Assembly: GCA_963682175.1 (NCBI GenBank)
Contig: OY821775.1
Coordinates: 9,148,501 to 9,212,500 of the forward strand
Length of the DNA: 64,000 nucleotides
Source: Triglochin maritima
Lineage: Eukaryota > Streptophyta > Magnoliopsida > Alismatales > Juncaginaceae
Direction: 5' to 3'
The translations under genes and the position numbers were made by a program. Numbering within the stretch: the stretch's first letter is position 1; each line of letters starts with the position of its first letter. Shown in pieces: positions 47,867 through 58,639 of the stretch. Below the pieces are notes generated by a model. The model ran no database searches. It worked only from the letters and a program-made list of their open reading frames with translations, and was not told the DNA's origin.

Positions 47867-48985
47867 CTTGCTTACCGTTTAAGTATTCTGATTTTTTGCT
47901 CAATGGTACATGGTCCCGTATGAATATTCTGGTTTTTCTTTCAATGTAAATATACTTAAGGATAATAACAAGAAATCTTCGACGAAAGAATATCCATCAA
48001 AATTATGTTTAGTCACACAACTTCACTAGATTTTTCAAGGGCGTCAACACATGGATAAGACTTAAATATAATCTAATTTTATCTTCTTAAATTTTGGCTA
48101 TACCACAACTCTATGACCCTAGACCTCAACTTCACGGGTGCATCAATGAACAATACATAAACACTTTCAAAATTTGTACGCATTTCCAATTCCCAACAGA
48201 AATATCCATTCTGAGATTGTAGCATATCTTTGTCTTGCTGTTTTATAGTGACATTACCAATTGCTTATCAACCAATTGTCATGAAAAATTGCAGTCCCCT
48301 ACACTATTGAATGAATGGAATGAAGATAGGGATCGTAATCAAGTCCATGCAACTTGAGATGAAGGAATCGGCCATCACCTGATCTTTCCTATTGGGACCC
48401 ATTTCAACATTGCTGGCATGGAATCCGACTAAACGATGTGATTGGGTTTGATATTGCTTGACACAAACATCGCACTTGTGTGCAAATGAGTGAATCGGCA
48501 ATATGCGTACGTCCATGATTTTGGTTTGGTTCATGAAAATTGAGTTTTTTTTGTTCTAGTTCATGGCCTCATAACGTCAGATTCTTTTTAGTCTAATTTC
48601 AATTTTTTAGATATATTCATCACGTAGATTAACCCCGAGCATGTTGTTTCGAGTAGGTCTCCAAATTACCGAGTTACACATAAAGCTTCTTCATATATAC
48701 AAAAACTTCAAATTTATTTCAGACTTAACATTAGGATGCGATCGATAAATCCATTGGATGAACCTTAGATTTTTGTCAGCGGTCTACTAACTAGGTAAAC
48801 CTCAATTATATTTATATACTGGAGGGGATATTTTTTAGAGAATGTGAGACAAATGCTCCTTCAATCTTAACCTAATAGTGGATTTTCTCTTCAAAACTTG
48901 GAGGCACTCGTGTGGGAGTGAACTACCCTTTTTTTATTATTATTGAACATAGATGTTATAATTATTTTACAATGTGATAGTTTTT
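47085..48985. other. Intergenic spacer with an (AT)17 microsatellite
   Basis: No gene seen. An uninterrupted AT run of 17 units lies at 47829-47862. The minus-strand frame across it (47679-47903) is composition only. Confidence 0.6.
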
Positions 48986-48989
48986 TGGG

Positions 48990-49453
48990 GTAATATCATT
49001 GAAGCGAATTTTCATAGTTATACTATACAAAGGTGCTTTTTTTTAGTATTTTAGTGTATTCAATATATAATGGTTAGGGTACGTACAGTCGCTATAATAG
49101 AGATGAACTTGGATTCGACAAAATACATACAACCACCCATCAAATTTTAGACGTGAAGGTGAAGTATATCTACCATGTGATTACGTACACATCGCAAATC
49201 ACAATCATAGTTGGAGATTTGATCTTCCAACCAAGCATGAGAAAAAGTATTGCTGCTACACAAAAATCCCGACTGAGACGTGTCAATTTCGGCATTAATG
49301 ATAATTAGTATTTTATTTTTGATAATAATATTATTGAATTATTGTTTCTTGGGAAGAAAGAAAAAAAAACGATGGTAGCGTAGAGATGTCAATTATAATT
49401 GTTTTCAATTTTATTTTTGGGTTAATTGATGTGTGGTAGACCGGTATTTATAA
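48990..49453. repeat. Direct repeat A, left copy
   Basis: 464 bp, nearly identical to 58176-58634 (about a dozen differences, many C/T). It lies left of the split LTR and Copia. No coding potential. It begins GTAATATCATTGAAGCG and ends GGTATTTATAA in both copies. Confidence 0.9.
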
Positions 49454-49593
49454 CAATTTCAATTGGGTCATACAAGTCCTTACAATAAAACAAGTCTTCT
49501 ATCATAGATCTCCAAATAGAATAATTGGTTGATGTCAATTTAACCATGGAACTACCACTAGTAGACTCCATAATATCAGAAAATTAAATCTCC

Positions 49594-49605
49594 GTTCTGA
49601 TACCA
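49594..49605 (-). other. Primer-binding-site-like sequence of the older LTR element
   Basis: The minus strand reads TGGTATCAGAAC, one base from the methionine-initiator tRNA complement, directly next to the LTR start at 49608. Confidence 0.55.
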
Positions 49606-50349
49606 GATGTAAGGCCCAAGTAGTATATCAAATACCCACACGGATCAACAACAAGACAATCAATCCAAAAATACAACCCAACCACCTCAACTAATTTATC
49701 AAAATCAGATCACCAAACGCAGGGGTTCTGTCCAGCTGGGATTACAGACAAACCGGAGCTCAAAACAACGATCCGACCGTTCAGAATGGAACCTTGTGAG
49801 TCCCCAACAATCTGACACAATTTCAGCACGATCCAACGGTGGAATTTCCGGCAACGGACAGTTTTGTGAAGACTGCCCATGAAAATCTGTACAGCAGCTC
49901 AAACCCTTGCTCTCTCTCTCTTTTCTGATTTTGTGAGCGAAAAAACACCGTGTTTTTGTTGGGAGGGGGATATATGATGCACTAACACGATACGGATTAC
50001 ACGCACCACAAAATATATAGAATATTGACTACGAAATTAACTTCTGACCCTCTCCCAATCGTATTACAACAAGTAAACACAAATAAGATGAAATAACAAG
50101 CAATCACACAACACACCTGAAACAAATCACGACACACACGATTTTACAATGTTCGGAAAGGTGCCTACGTCCTTGGGGGTCTCCTGCGGGTTACCTTTCC
50201 TTTAAGCTCTTCTCCAACAAGAGAAGTCTCCGAGATTACAAACGATTGGAAGCAATATGTCTCCCAAAGCACTCTAGATATCTCTCTAGCCTAATCTCTC
50301 TCAATGAAATAAGTATTGTATGTTGTGTTACAAGATTAGGGCAAAAATA

Positions 50350-50359
50350 CTATTTATAA
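50350..50359 (-). promoter_or_regulatory. TATA box of the Copia 3' LTR
   Basis: Minus-strand TTATAAATAG, about 55 bp downstream of the palindrome array. The 5' LTR has the equivalent TATAAATAAG near 57507. Confidence 0.6.
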
Positions 50360-50412
50360 TGGGCTAAATTCGTACAGAGAATAATTCAGATCGTGCATAA
50401 CTGCCTGAAAAC

Positions 50413-50843
50413 AGTCGACCGGAATTCCCCATCGGTCGACCGATCTTCTATTAGTTCGCGTAACTGCCTTCATTCGGTCGACCGCTCGCCCATAGCCGGT
50501 CGACCGTTCCGCGCTGCTAAATAGCGCATGAAGCTCCTGGACGTTTTCGGTCGACCGCGAGTCACACACCGGACGACCGATCTGCATGTTGATTTTCATC
50601 TCGCAGCTACTGTCGCTTTTCGGTCGACCGTGTGCCCATCACCGGTCGACCGAATCTCGATCAATCCTGAGCTCCAAATCTACTGACGTTTTTCGGTCAA
50701 CCGTGCTCCCAGAACCGGTCGACCGTGCTCCCAGAACCGGTCGACCGTGCTCCCAGAACCGGTCGACCGATACTGATCTGATCCGAGCCCCTACGGTTCC
50801 TGGAGTAATTCGGTCGACCGGACATTTAAGTTTCGGTCGACCG
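50413..50843. repeat. CGGTCGACCG palindrome array 6 (Copia 3' LTR)
   Basis: Over ten exact or near-exact palindromes in 430 bp of U3, in pairs about 20 bp apart with TCCTGGA/CTGA words between. Positions 50703-50768 hold three tandem 22-bp units of ACCGGTCGACCGTGCTCCC. Confidence 0.9.
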
Positions 50844-50992
50844 ATTCTCCCAAAATTCCTGTATCAACAATTATAAACCAATTCCAACAATCTCCACCTT
50901 GGTTTAGAATTGTTACCTTAGCCTTCTCTGCCCCGCATCTGTTGTGCTTCCTAGAAACACCTTTTGCGCTACCCCCCGGAGCGTCCTCCTTC

Positions 50993-52054
50993 TCACGTTC
51001 TGAGGACATTGAGAAGCTTCGAGCACAACTCGAACTTATCTCGATTGACAACCTTGGTCAACATATCCGCAAGATTCTCACTTGTGTCGATTTTCTGGAG
51101 AACAACCCGCCTTTCTTCGATCCACTCTCGGATCTTATGGTACCTTACTTCAATATGTTTGGTCTTTGAATGGAACGTCTGATCCTTGGCTAGATAAATT
51201 GCACTTTGACTATCGCAATGCAATTTGGTCATTTCCTGTTCCATCCCCAAAGAGCTAACAAAACCCTTCAACCATATAACTTCTTTTCCGGCATCGACAA
51301 CAACCATGTACTCCGCTTCCGTTGTAGACAACGCGGTAGTATGTTGGAGAACCGATCTCCAACTCACTGGACCTCCACCCAAAGTGAACACGTACCCTGT
51401 TGTGGACCTCCGTTTATCCAAATCTCCAGCGTAATTTGAATCGACGTATCCCTCCACCTGCCTTTGTGCTCCATCTTTGGTGAACTTCAAGCTAACATCC
51501 ATGGTTCCCTTCAGGTACCTCATCAGCCACTTCAACGCTTCCCAATGCTCATTTCCTGGGTTAGCCATATAACGACTCACGAGGCTAACTGCGTGTGAAA
51601 TATCTGGCCCAGTGCAGATCATAGCATACATAACGGATCCGACTGCACTAGCATATGAAACTCTTTCCATATCTTTCCTTTCCTTTCCAGTAGAGGGGCT
51701 GCACTTCAATGAGAGCTTGAAGTGAGCACTAATAGGTGTGGTCACCTGCTTGGCGTTCTCGAGATTATACCTCTCGAGTATCTTCCGGATATAACTTCTT
51801 TGAGTGAGTAGAATTTCACCTTTCTCGGTATCCCTGGAGATCTCCATACCGAGAATCTTCTTTGCACTCCCGAGGTCTTTCATCTCAAACTCCCTGTGAA
51901 GTTTCAGTTTGAGATCATCTATATGCTTCATCTCCTTAGCCGCGATCAACATATCATCGACATACAAAAGCAAGAACACGTGTGTTCCGTCTCCAAGACT
52001 CCGCAAGTATACACAGCTATCATAATTGCAACGTACAAAACTATTATTAATCAT
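50993..52054 (-). CDS. Copia reverse transcriptase (C-terminal part) and RNase H
   Basis: A long open fragment of 353 codons. The start has the RT active site YVDDMLIAAKEM; then LGMEISRD, then YASAVGSVMYAM and PDISHAVSLVSRYM, typical of Copia RT connection. The RNase H part has YVDSNYAGDLDKRRSTTGYV, ALSTTEAEYM and LHCDSQSAIYLAKD, then the C-terminal EWIEERRVVLQKIDTSENLADMLTK cut by the end near 50993. It is one section of the broken polyprotein, separated from the upstream RT part by a frame break. Confidence 0.9.
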   Translation of the reverse strand: MINNSFVRCNYDSCVYLRSLGDGTHVFLLLYVDDMLIAAKEMKHIDDLKLKLHREFEMKDLGSAKKILGMEISRDTEKGEILLTQRSYIRKILERYNLENAKQVTTPISAHFKLSLKCSPSTGKERKDMERVSYASAVGSVMYAMICTGPDISHAVSLVSRYMANPGNEHWEALKWLMRYLKGTMDVSLKFTKDGAQRQVEGYVDSNYAGDLDKRRSTTGYVFTLGGGPVSWRSVLQHTTALSTTEAEYMVVVDAGKEVIWLKGFVSSLGMEQEMTKLHCDSQSAIYLAKDQTFHSKTKHIEVRYHKIREWIEERRVVLQKIDTSENLADMLTKVVNRDKFELCSKLLNVLRT

Positions 52055-52187
52055 AAATAAATCGAACCTTTTGTACCACTACCTCGGCGATTGCTTAAGT
52101 CCATAAAGGACTTCTTCAGCTTGCATCCTTGTCCTTCCTTGCCTCGTGTGATAAACCCATCCGGCTGCTTCATATAGATCTATTCCT

Positions 52188-52832
52188 CTATGTGTCCGTG
52201 AAAAAAGTTGTCTTCACGCCCATCTGCTCTAACCCCATGTTGTCCAAAGCCACCATGGCTAACAACACTCTAATAGAGGTATGCTTTACAACGAGTGAGA
52301 AGATCTCGTTGTAATCGACCCATTCCTTCTGAGCATATCCTTTTGCCACCAACCTTGCTTTATACTTTATCTCCTCCATAGGAGATGACCCTTCCTTCTT
52401 CCTGAAGATCCACTTGCACCCAATAGCGCGCTTTCCCTTGGAAAGCTCTGTTAACTCCCAAGTTTGATTCTTATGAAGAGACTCCATCTCTTCGGTCATG
52501 GCCACCATCCACTTGTTCCTGTCCTCCTGCTCGCTAGCTTCTTCGAATGTGCAAGGGTCCCCACATTCGGTAACAAGTGCAAACGCAATACTAGCATCAT
52601 CGTGACCATACCTCACCGGTACCTTTGTGATCCTCCTTTGTCTTCCTTGAGCAATACTCTTTTGCTCAGCTTCCTCCTCTACTTGTGAGTCAATTGTTTC
52701 CTGCTGAACTTCTTGATTCGATTCCTTGCTTGAAGTCGTGACCTCAACTTCAATTTCGTCTTCCCGCATGGGATTCTCTTGCTGCTTTTTCTCCTCAAGG
52801 CCCTTGAGCACAGTTGTCTCATCAAAGACCAC
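52188..52832 (-). pseudogene. Copia integrase-RT linker and N-terminal reverse transcriptase
   Basis: Acidic linker (EDEIEVEVTTSSKESNQEVQ), then the RT start TEEMESLHKNQTWELTEL, IGCKWIFRKKEG, and YKARLVAKGYAQKEWVDYNE. The frame ends shortly before YVDD in the neighbouring fragment. Part of the same polyprotein. Confidence 0.85.
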
Positions 52833-52919
52833 ATTACTCCGTAGGAGTACCTTCTTGCTTACCGGATCCCAAAGCTTATATCCCTTCGCTGTCCTATCGT
52901 AACCAAGGAATACGCACTC

Positions 52920-53731
52920 CTACAATTTCGAATCCAGCTTCGACCGTTGTGTCTCATCGACCAACGCATAGGCTTTGCATCCAAATATCCTAAGCCTCGA
53001 GTAATCAAATAGCTCACCCGTCCATACTTCCTGAGACGTCTTTAATTCAAGTGCCGATGACGGTAAGATATTTACCAAGTAACATGCAAGATCTACTGCT
53101 TCCGCCCAGAAATCCTTCGACAGATTCACATCAAGCCTCATACTTCTTGCACGTTCACATAGTGTTCTGCTCATCATTTCAGCTACGTCGTTTTGTTCCG
53201 GACTCCGCGGTGTAGTGAAATGCCTCGTGACGCCTTATTTCTCACAGAAACTTGCAAAATCCTTTGAGGTGTACTCACCTCCGTTATCTGTCCGTAAGTA
53301 CTTAAAAAAATTCATGTATTTTTCTGTACTTGGGTCTTCCATGCTTTAAACTTATCAAAGACATCAAATTTATTTTTCAGAAAATAAACTCATACCTTCC
53401 ATGAGAAGTCGTCTATGAATGTGACGAAATATTCGGCTCCACCTTTTGACCGAACCTGAGCCGGTCCCCAGACGTCTGAATGCACATACTCCAGAATTTC
53501 CCTCGTCTTGTGGATAGCCATCTTGAATCGAATCCTGTGTTGTTTACCGAAGAGACAATACTTGCAAAAATCCAATTTGCAACTCTTAACACCCTTCAAC
53601 AGTCCCTGTTTGTGTAGCCCACACAAACCCTTTTCCGACATATGACCAAGCCTCATATGCCAAAGTGCGGTGCTGTCATCGTCGCGTGCAACGTTTGCTG
53701 TATCGGTTTGTGTATAATAAGGATCAATCAC
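52920..53731 (-). pseudogene. Copia integrase (two fragments)
   Basis: 53390-53731 carries the GAG_pre-integrase/zinc region (TALWHMRLGHMSEKGL, KYCLFGKQHRIRF) and the start of the catalytic core (VHSDVWGPAQV, FVTFIDDFSWKV). 52920-53177 carries the core end (FWAEAVDLACYLVNI) and DYSRLRIFGCKAYALVDE. A frame break lies between, at about 53200-53390. Confidence 0.85.
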
Positions 53732-54103
53732 AATTTTTTACGATTTATTTCATGCATGTATCAGTTTGTTTTAATAACTAGTTTCAAAAACTTATTAAAA
53801 CAAACACAAGGGACTCCGAAATTCATACCTAGAACTTCTCTAAAACTTCTTGATGTTCCAGAGACGTTGAGGAAGACGATCGTCGCTTCTCGTTGCGCCG
53901 GATGCCTCCGAGTGTTCACTTGAACCCTAAACAAGGTTGGAGAGAAATGAGCTAGCCAATCAATCTCCAAACCCCTTCCTTAATCTCTGAGATTTCTCCT
54001 TCCAAAGACTTAGAAAACTAAGAGAATTTTCGTGGATTTTTGTGGTGGATTTAGGAGAGAAAATATTTTGCAAACTTCTAACATAATTAAGGAGAATAAT
54101 GAT

Positions 54104-54114
54104 CTATTTATAGG
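54104..54114 (-). promoter_or_regulatory. LTR TATA box
   Basis: Minus-strand CCTATAAATAG, equivalent to the TATA boxes of the other two family S copies. Confidence 0.55.
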
Positions 54115-54294
54115 CTCCAATCTTATTCTCAATCATGGTTATTCTTAAGCCATGTTTTCTTGACATTTTCTCTCACAAACTAATTCCAAAATGCATTATA
54201 TGCATCCACAAAACGTTTTACCAAGTTTAGAGTTAATCCAACCATTGATCAAATTAATCTCTTAATTATCAAAGGCAGACAATCGATCGCAGTT

Positions 54295-54590
54295 CGGTTT
54301 ACCGAGTCACACTCGGTTAACCGAATATGTCACGATTGTTTTACCGAGTATTGGACGGATGACCGATTCTTAAGAAGAAAAATTCTCCTTAACCGATCGG
54401 ACGAATTCTCGTCTAAGACCGAGTGCAATTCGGTTAACCAAAAATATCGGATCTGGACATTGTTCGGTCGACCGTTTCGGGTTCGGTACACCGTACCAGA
54501 GTTCCAGGCACTTTGGTCAAGTTCAGTCAATCAACTATGACTATCCGTTCCACGTTCGGTTGACCGATCCACAGATCCTTCGGTCGACCG
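54295..54590. repeat. CGGTnnACCG palindrome array 7
   Basis: The array equivalent to 22207-22514, with two CGGTCGACCG, CGGTTAACCG, CGGTTTACCG and GGTACACCG words. It sits about 180 bp upstream of the TATA box of family S copy 3. Confidence 0.8.
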
Positions 54591-55808
54591 AACCATAACG
54601 GATTATCGAACTTTTACCCGATTTAGCCTTTTTCAAATTTTGGATTTATTTCCAACAAAATTTGAGCTTTTGGGGTTTTTAGCAAATTCACAACTTATGC
54701 AATATATTATCTTATGCAATAATAAATTATTGCACCCCATAATATATATACATCTCATATGAATTTATCACGATTCTAATTATGTTATATACTACATAAT
54801 TGATTTTATTTGTTCACCACATGTGTCATATTTTCTATAAGAAACCTGACACATCATATGAACCAAAAATCAAGCTTCTTGTTTCCCGGTTTTTGCAGTG
54901 TGACCTATGGGAGGATCTAGACTAAGTTGGCAGTGATATTAAGAGCTTAATATCATAAGCTATAAGCGGTATCTAGCTACACATTATAGCTCCCAATTAG
55001 TTAGATGTCTTAATTCCACTCGAACCAAAACCCGATCCATTTAGTAATGGAGTGCACCACTTGTGTCCGTCCCTTCCCTCATGATATTAAGAATACACAC
55101 AAATTAGTATTGTGTCATCTTTGTGTTAGTATTCATTTCTTGATCTCTTTAAGCTAGTTAGAAATATGTGACTTAACTCAAATCATGTTGTGTACATTAT
55201 AACTTTGCTTTATCAAGGGGTCCACTAATATCATCACTCAATTAATGGGGGAAATGATAATCTTTTGACTAACTATCTTCTCCAACGAAAGTCATACTCA
55301 ACCAACTAATACCTTTACACTATACTTGTCGATAGCTTAAGACAGTAGTCTAATTAAGCAATTCTTAAGTGATCGGATATAAGTCTCATATCGAAGAACT
55401 AAAGACACGGTAAAACATTAATGACACAGAAAACACAATCCTATAATGTTTTTACTTATTAGGTCTACTCAATATACAAAAGTAATATTTTTCCTCTTTT
55501 GCGTACCCGTGTTGTCACTTACTTGTAGAGCTACAGTGATCTATGACCAACACGACAATCTTAACTCGGTAATTGATGTCTCATGTTAATTACCATGATT
55601 GCGAATATCTATTTTTGTTTTATGTAAACCAATATCTTTTAGAGATCTACGGTTAAGGACTAAGAGTCTCTTCCTTAACACTTCTAAAAGACGAATAACA
55701 TAAACAAGGAACAAAATGATTTCACATTCAATTCATAATAATTGACATTTATTACACCAAGAATTTACAAGCAGATGAGTTTTCGGCCTTGTTGCGTCCT
55801 GCCCACGA

Positions 55809-56480
55809 TTAGTGTATGTCTATCTTACGGACTATATCGATGGACGGTACGTACCCGCAAAGGTGCGTCGGTTCGGTTTTCGGAGCGGAACAATAGACTG
55901 ATAGAGTCCGATGAGTGACCTTTATCACTATCATCGCCCCATGAGTGACCTTTATCTTTTCGTCCCCGTCGGACCATCTCCACCCGAGAGTATCAAGCTC
56001 TCCTAGAGAAATCAGATTCTTCTTCAACTCCGGTACGTGACGCACACCCGTCAGCGTTCGAATACATCCATCGAACATCTTGAACTGTACGGAACCAATA
56101 CCGACGGTAGTGCACGGCGCATCGTTGCCCATAACAACGATCCCTCCTTTCAGTGGTTCATAGGATGTGAACCACTCCTTATCCGGGCACATGTGAAAGG
56201 ATGCTCCTTTATCCAAAATCCATCCAGATGATGATTTGTCAATACCTGCAGCGCAAACTGTTAGAACGTCGGTGTTGTTCTTCTCCTCCACCACACTGGC
56301 GGAATTGTACCTGTCTTTCCCTTTCTGCAGCGACTCCTTGAAGGTCCTACAGTCACGCTTCATACGACCAACCTTCTTGCAGAAAAAAAATTCAAAGGAT
56401 CTCCCATTTGATTTGGACCGGCCCCTTACGTTGCTTCTTCCTTTGTTACTCGTCCTGCCCATTTCCAGTGTTGCGATCAA
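55809..56480 (-). pseudogene. Copia nucleocapsid zinc knuckle and protease
   Basis: The zinc-knuckle region is decayed (FFFCKKVGRMKRDCRTFK, the His changed). Next is the protease with WILDKGASFHMCPDKEWF (the family has D-S/T-G; here D-K-G, so the catalytic triad is altered), then VVMGNDAPCTTVGIGSVQ, RHVPELKKNLISLG. It continues toward the integrase, interrupted by the nested LTR. Confidence 0.85.
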
Positions 56481-56519
56481 TCCTTCACCCTTCTCGAAAG
56501 AGCTACTACTCGAATTCTT

Positions 56520-57080
56520 CCTTGCATCGTAAGAGATCAGCGTGCCCTTGACCTTCTACAACACCAACGAATCCTTGCCATATATGATCGTATTCACCAA
56601 GTTCTCATACGAGTCCGGCAGCGACGTCAATAACAACATTGCTTTGTCCACATCTTCCATCTTGTTATCTAGCTGAGTTAGATCAGCTATCAACTTATTG
56701 AACACCGAGAGATGCTGAATGAACGACGTGTTTTCCTTCATCCGAAGCATGTACAGTTGATGTTTCATATTCAACTTGTTGCTAAGGTTTTTCTTCATGA
56801 ACCTCTCCTCCAGAAGTTTCCAATATTCTGTCGCGGTCTTCGCCGATTCCTCGAAAAGCAAATCATCCGAGAGGCACAACTCGATGATCCCAATAGCCCG
56901 GAGATTCAGACTCTCTCACTTTTCGTCGGTCATCTTCGACGGCTTCTTCTCAACTCCATCCAACGTCAGCAATAGTCCGTCCGTCTGAGACATCAACACA
57001 CGAACCCTCCGTTGCGATGTTGAGAAGTTCCCTTTCCCGGTTAATTTCTCCACCCGAAAGTTCCGCGCCTTTTCCGCCAT
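56520..57080 (-). pseudogene. Copia gag (UBN2-type)
   Basis: The ATG at 57080 (MAEKARNFRVEKLTGKGNF) opens the gag; a stop (TGA, where the family has Trp) cuts it near 56918. After that come LCLSDDLLFEESAKTATEYW, ERFMKKNLSNKLNMKHQLY, and AMLLLTSLPDSYENLVNT, the usual gag helices of Copia/TNT1-like elements, to about 56556. Confidence 0.85.
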
Positions 57081-57096
57081 TACAAGTGCAACCAAA

Positions 57097-57108
57097 GCTC
57101 TGATACCA
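57097..57108 (-). other. Copia primer-binding site
   Basis: The minus strand reads TGGTATCAGAGC, complementary to initiator-methionine tRNA, two bases from the 5' LTR at 57111. It shows the Copia runs right to left. Confidence 0.9.
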
Positions 57109-57567
57109 GCTGTTGGGAGGGGGATATATGATGCACTAACACGATACGGATTACATGCACCACGAAATATATAGAATCTTGACTACGGAATTAACTTCTG
57201 ACCATCTCCCAATCGTAATGCAACAAGTAAACACAAATAAGATGAAATAGCAAGAAATCACACAACACACCTGAAGCAAACCACGACACACACGATTTTA
57301 CAAGGTTCGGCAAGGTGCCTACGTCCTTGGGGGGGTCTCCTGCGGGTTTCCTTTCCTTGAAGTTCTTCTCCAACAAGAGAAGTCTCCGAGATTACAAACG
57401 ATTGGAAGCAATATGTCTCCCAAAGCACTCTAGATATCTCTCTAGCCTATTCTCTCTCAAGGAAATAAGTATTGTATGTTGTGTTACAAGACTAGGGCGA
57501 AAATCTTATTTATAATGGGCTAAATTCGTACAGAGAATAATTCAGATCGTGCATAACTGCCTGAAAA

Positions 57568-57955
57568 TGGTCAACCGGAATTCCCCATCGGTCGACTGAT
57601 CTTCTGTTAGTTCGCGTAACTGCCTTCATTCGGTTGACCGCTCGCCCATAGCCGGTTGACCGTTCCGCGCTGCTAAATAGCGCCTGAAGCTCCTGGACGT
57701 TTTCGGTCGACCGCGAGTCACACACCGGTCGATCGATCTGCATGTTGATTTTCATCTCGCAGCTACTGTCGCTTTTAGGTCGACCGTGTGCCCATCACCG
57801 GTCGACCGAATCTCGATCAATCCTGAGCTCCAAATCTACTGACATTTTCAGTCGACCGTGTTCCCAGAACCGGTCGACCGATACTGATCTGATCCGAGCC
57901 CCTATGGCTCCTGGAGTAATTCGGTCGACCGGACATTTAAGTTGCAGTCGGCCGA
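57568..57955. repeat. CGGTCGACCG palindrome array 8 (Copia 5' LTR)
   Basis: Homologous to array 6, but with one unit where array 6 has three 22-bp units. Many palindromes are altered (TGGTCAACCG, GGTTGACC, GTCGACTG), chiefly C-to-T or G-to-A at CpG. Confidence 0.9.
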
Positions 57956-58175
57956 TTCTCCCAGAATTCCTCTATCAACAATTATAAACCAATTCCAACA
58001 GTTTTCACCTCCCTTGCTGCCCTTATTCACCCAACAACAATGCTTCTCTTAGAAGCCTCCAATTAAAGTCCAATGGACCAAGCTTAACGAAGAAACATTT
58101 TGGGCTTCACCCCAAAAATGCATTAGCAAAGTTAGATAACTTTACATCTGCTATAAGTGGGCTGGACCCATAACA

Positions 58176-58634
58176 GTAATATCATTGAAGCGAATTTTCA
58201 TAGTTATACTATACAAAGGTGTTTTTTAGTATTTTAGTGTATTCAATATATAATGGTTAGGGTACGTACAGTCGCTATAATAGATATGAACTTGGATTCG
58301 ACAAAATACATACAATCACCCATCAAATTTTAGACGTGAAGGTGAAGTATATCTACCATGTGATTACGTACACATTGCAAATCACAATCATAGTTGGAGA
58401 TTTGATCTTCCAACCAAGCATGAGAAAAGGTATTGCTGCTACACAAAAATCCCGACTGAGACGTGTCAATTTCGGCATTAATGATAATTAGTATTTTATT
58501 TTTGATAAGAATATTATTGAATTAGTGTTTCTTGGGAAGAAAGAAAAAAACGATGGTAGCATAGAGATGTCAATTATAATTGTTTTCAATTTTATTTTTG
58601 GGCTAATTGATGTGTGGTAGACTGGTATTTATAA
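58176..58634. repeat. Direct repeat A, right copy
   Basis: Second copy of 48990-49453, starting exactly after the older LTR's end at 58175. Confidence 0.9.
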
Positions 58635-58639
58635 AGCAC

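Larger units (their letters stand above)
53711..55756 (-). mobile_element. Family S LTR copy 3, nested in the Copia integrase/protease junction
   Basis: About 2.05 kb homologous to the solo LTRs at 21022 and 27508 over almost their whole length, but lacking roughly the first 45 and last 35 bp of those. It starts TGTATAATAAGG and ends TTATTACA. The flanks GTTTG and CCAAG do not match, so the insertion has been trimmed or rearranged. Its minus-strand TATA box is at 54104-54114. It separates the Copia fragments at 53731 and 55809. Confidence 0.75.
49957..58000 (-). mobile_element. Copia (TNT1-like) retrotransposon with two LTRs
   Basis: The left LTR is 49957-50889 (933 bp) and the right LTR 57111-58000 (890 bp), both TGTTGGGAGGG...AATTCCAACA; a perfect duplication GTTTT flanks the element (49952-49956 and 58001-58005). 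The right LTR is the 5' LTR, next to the primer-binding site at 57097-57108; the 3' LTR is preceded by a purine-rich AACCAAGGTGGAGAT. The order gag, protease, integrase, reverse transcriptase, RNase H is Copia-type. The polyprotein is broken by stops, shifts and a nested LTR, so it cannot be autonomous. Confidence 0.95.
49608..58175 (-). mobile_element. Older LTR, split by the Copia element
   Basis: The LTR starts TGTAAGGCCC at 49608, runs to 49956, and resumes at 58006 after the Copia and its second GTTTT, ending CCCATAACA at 58175. Rejoined, it is about 519 bp. A primer-binding site precedes it on the left, with about 140 bp of leader-like sequence (49454-49593). The rest of that element is missing. 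Confidence 0.6.

Noticed and set aside
47679..47903. 74-residue ORF over the (AT)17 run
   Set aside because: The Tyr-Ile repeat is the microsatellite read as codons.
53706..55761. A 5-bp duplication around family S copy 3
   Set aside because: The flanks GTTTG and CCAAG do not match, so clean insertion cannot be claimed for this copy.
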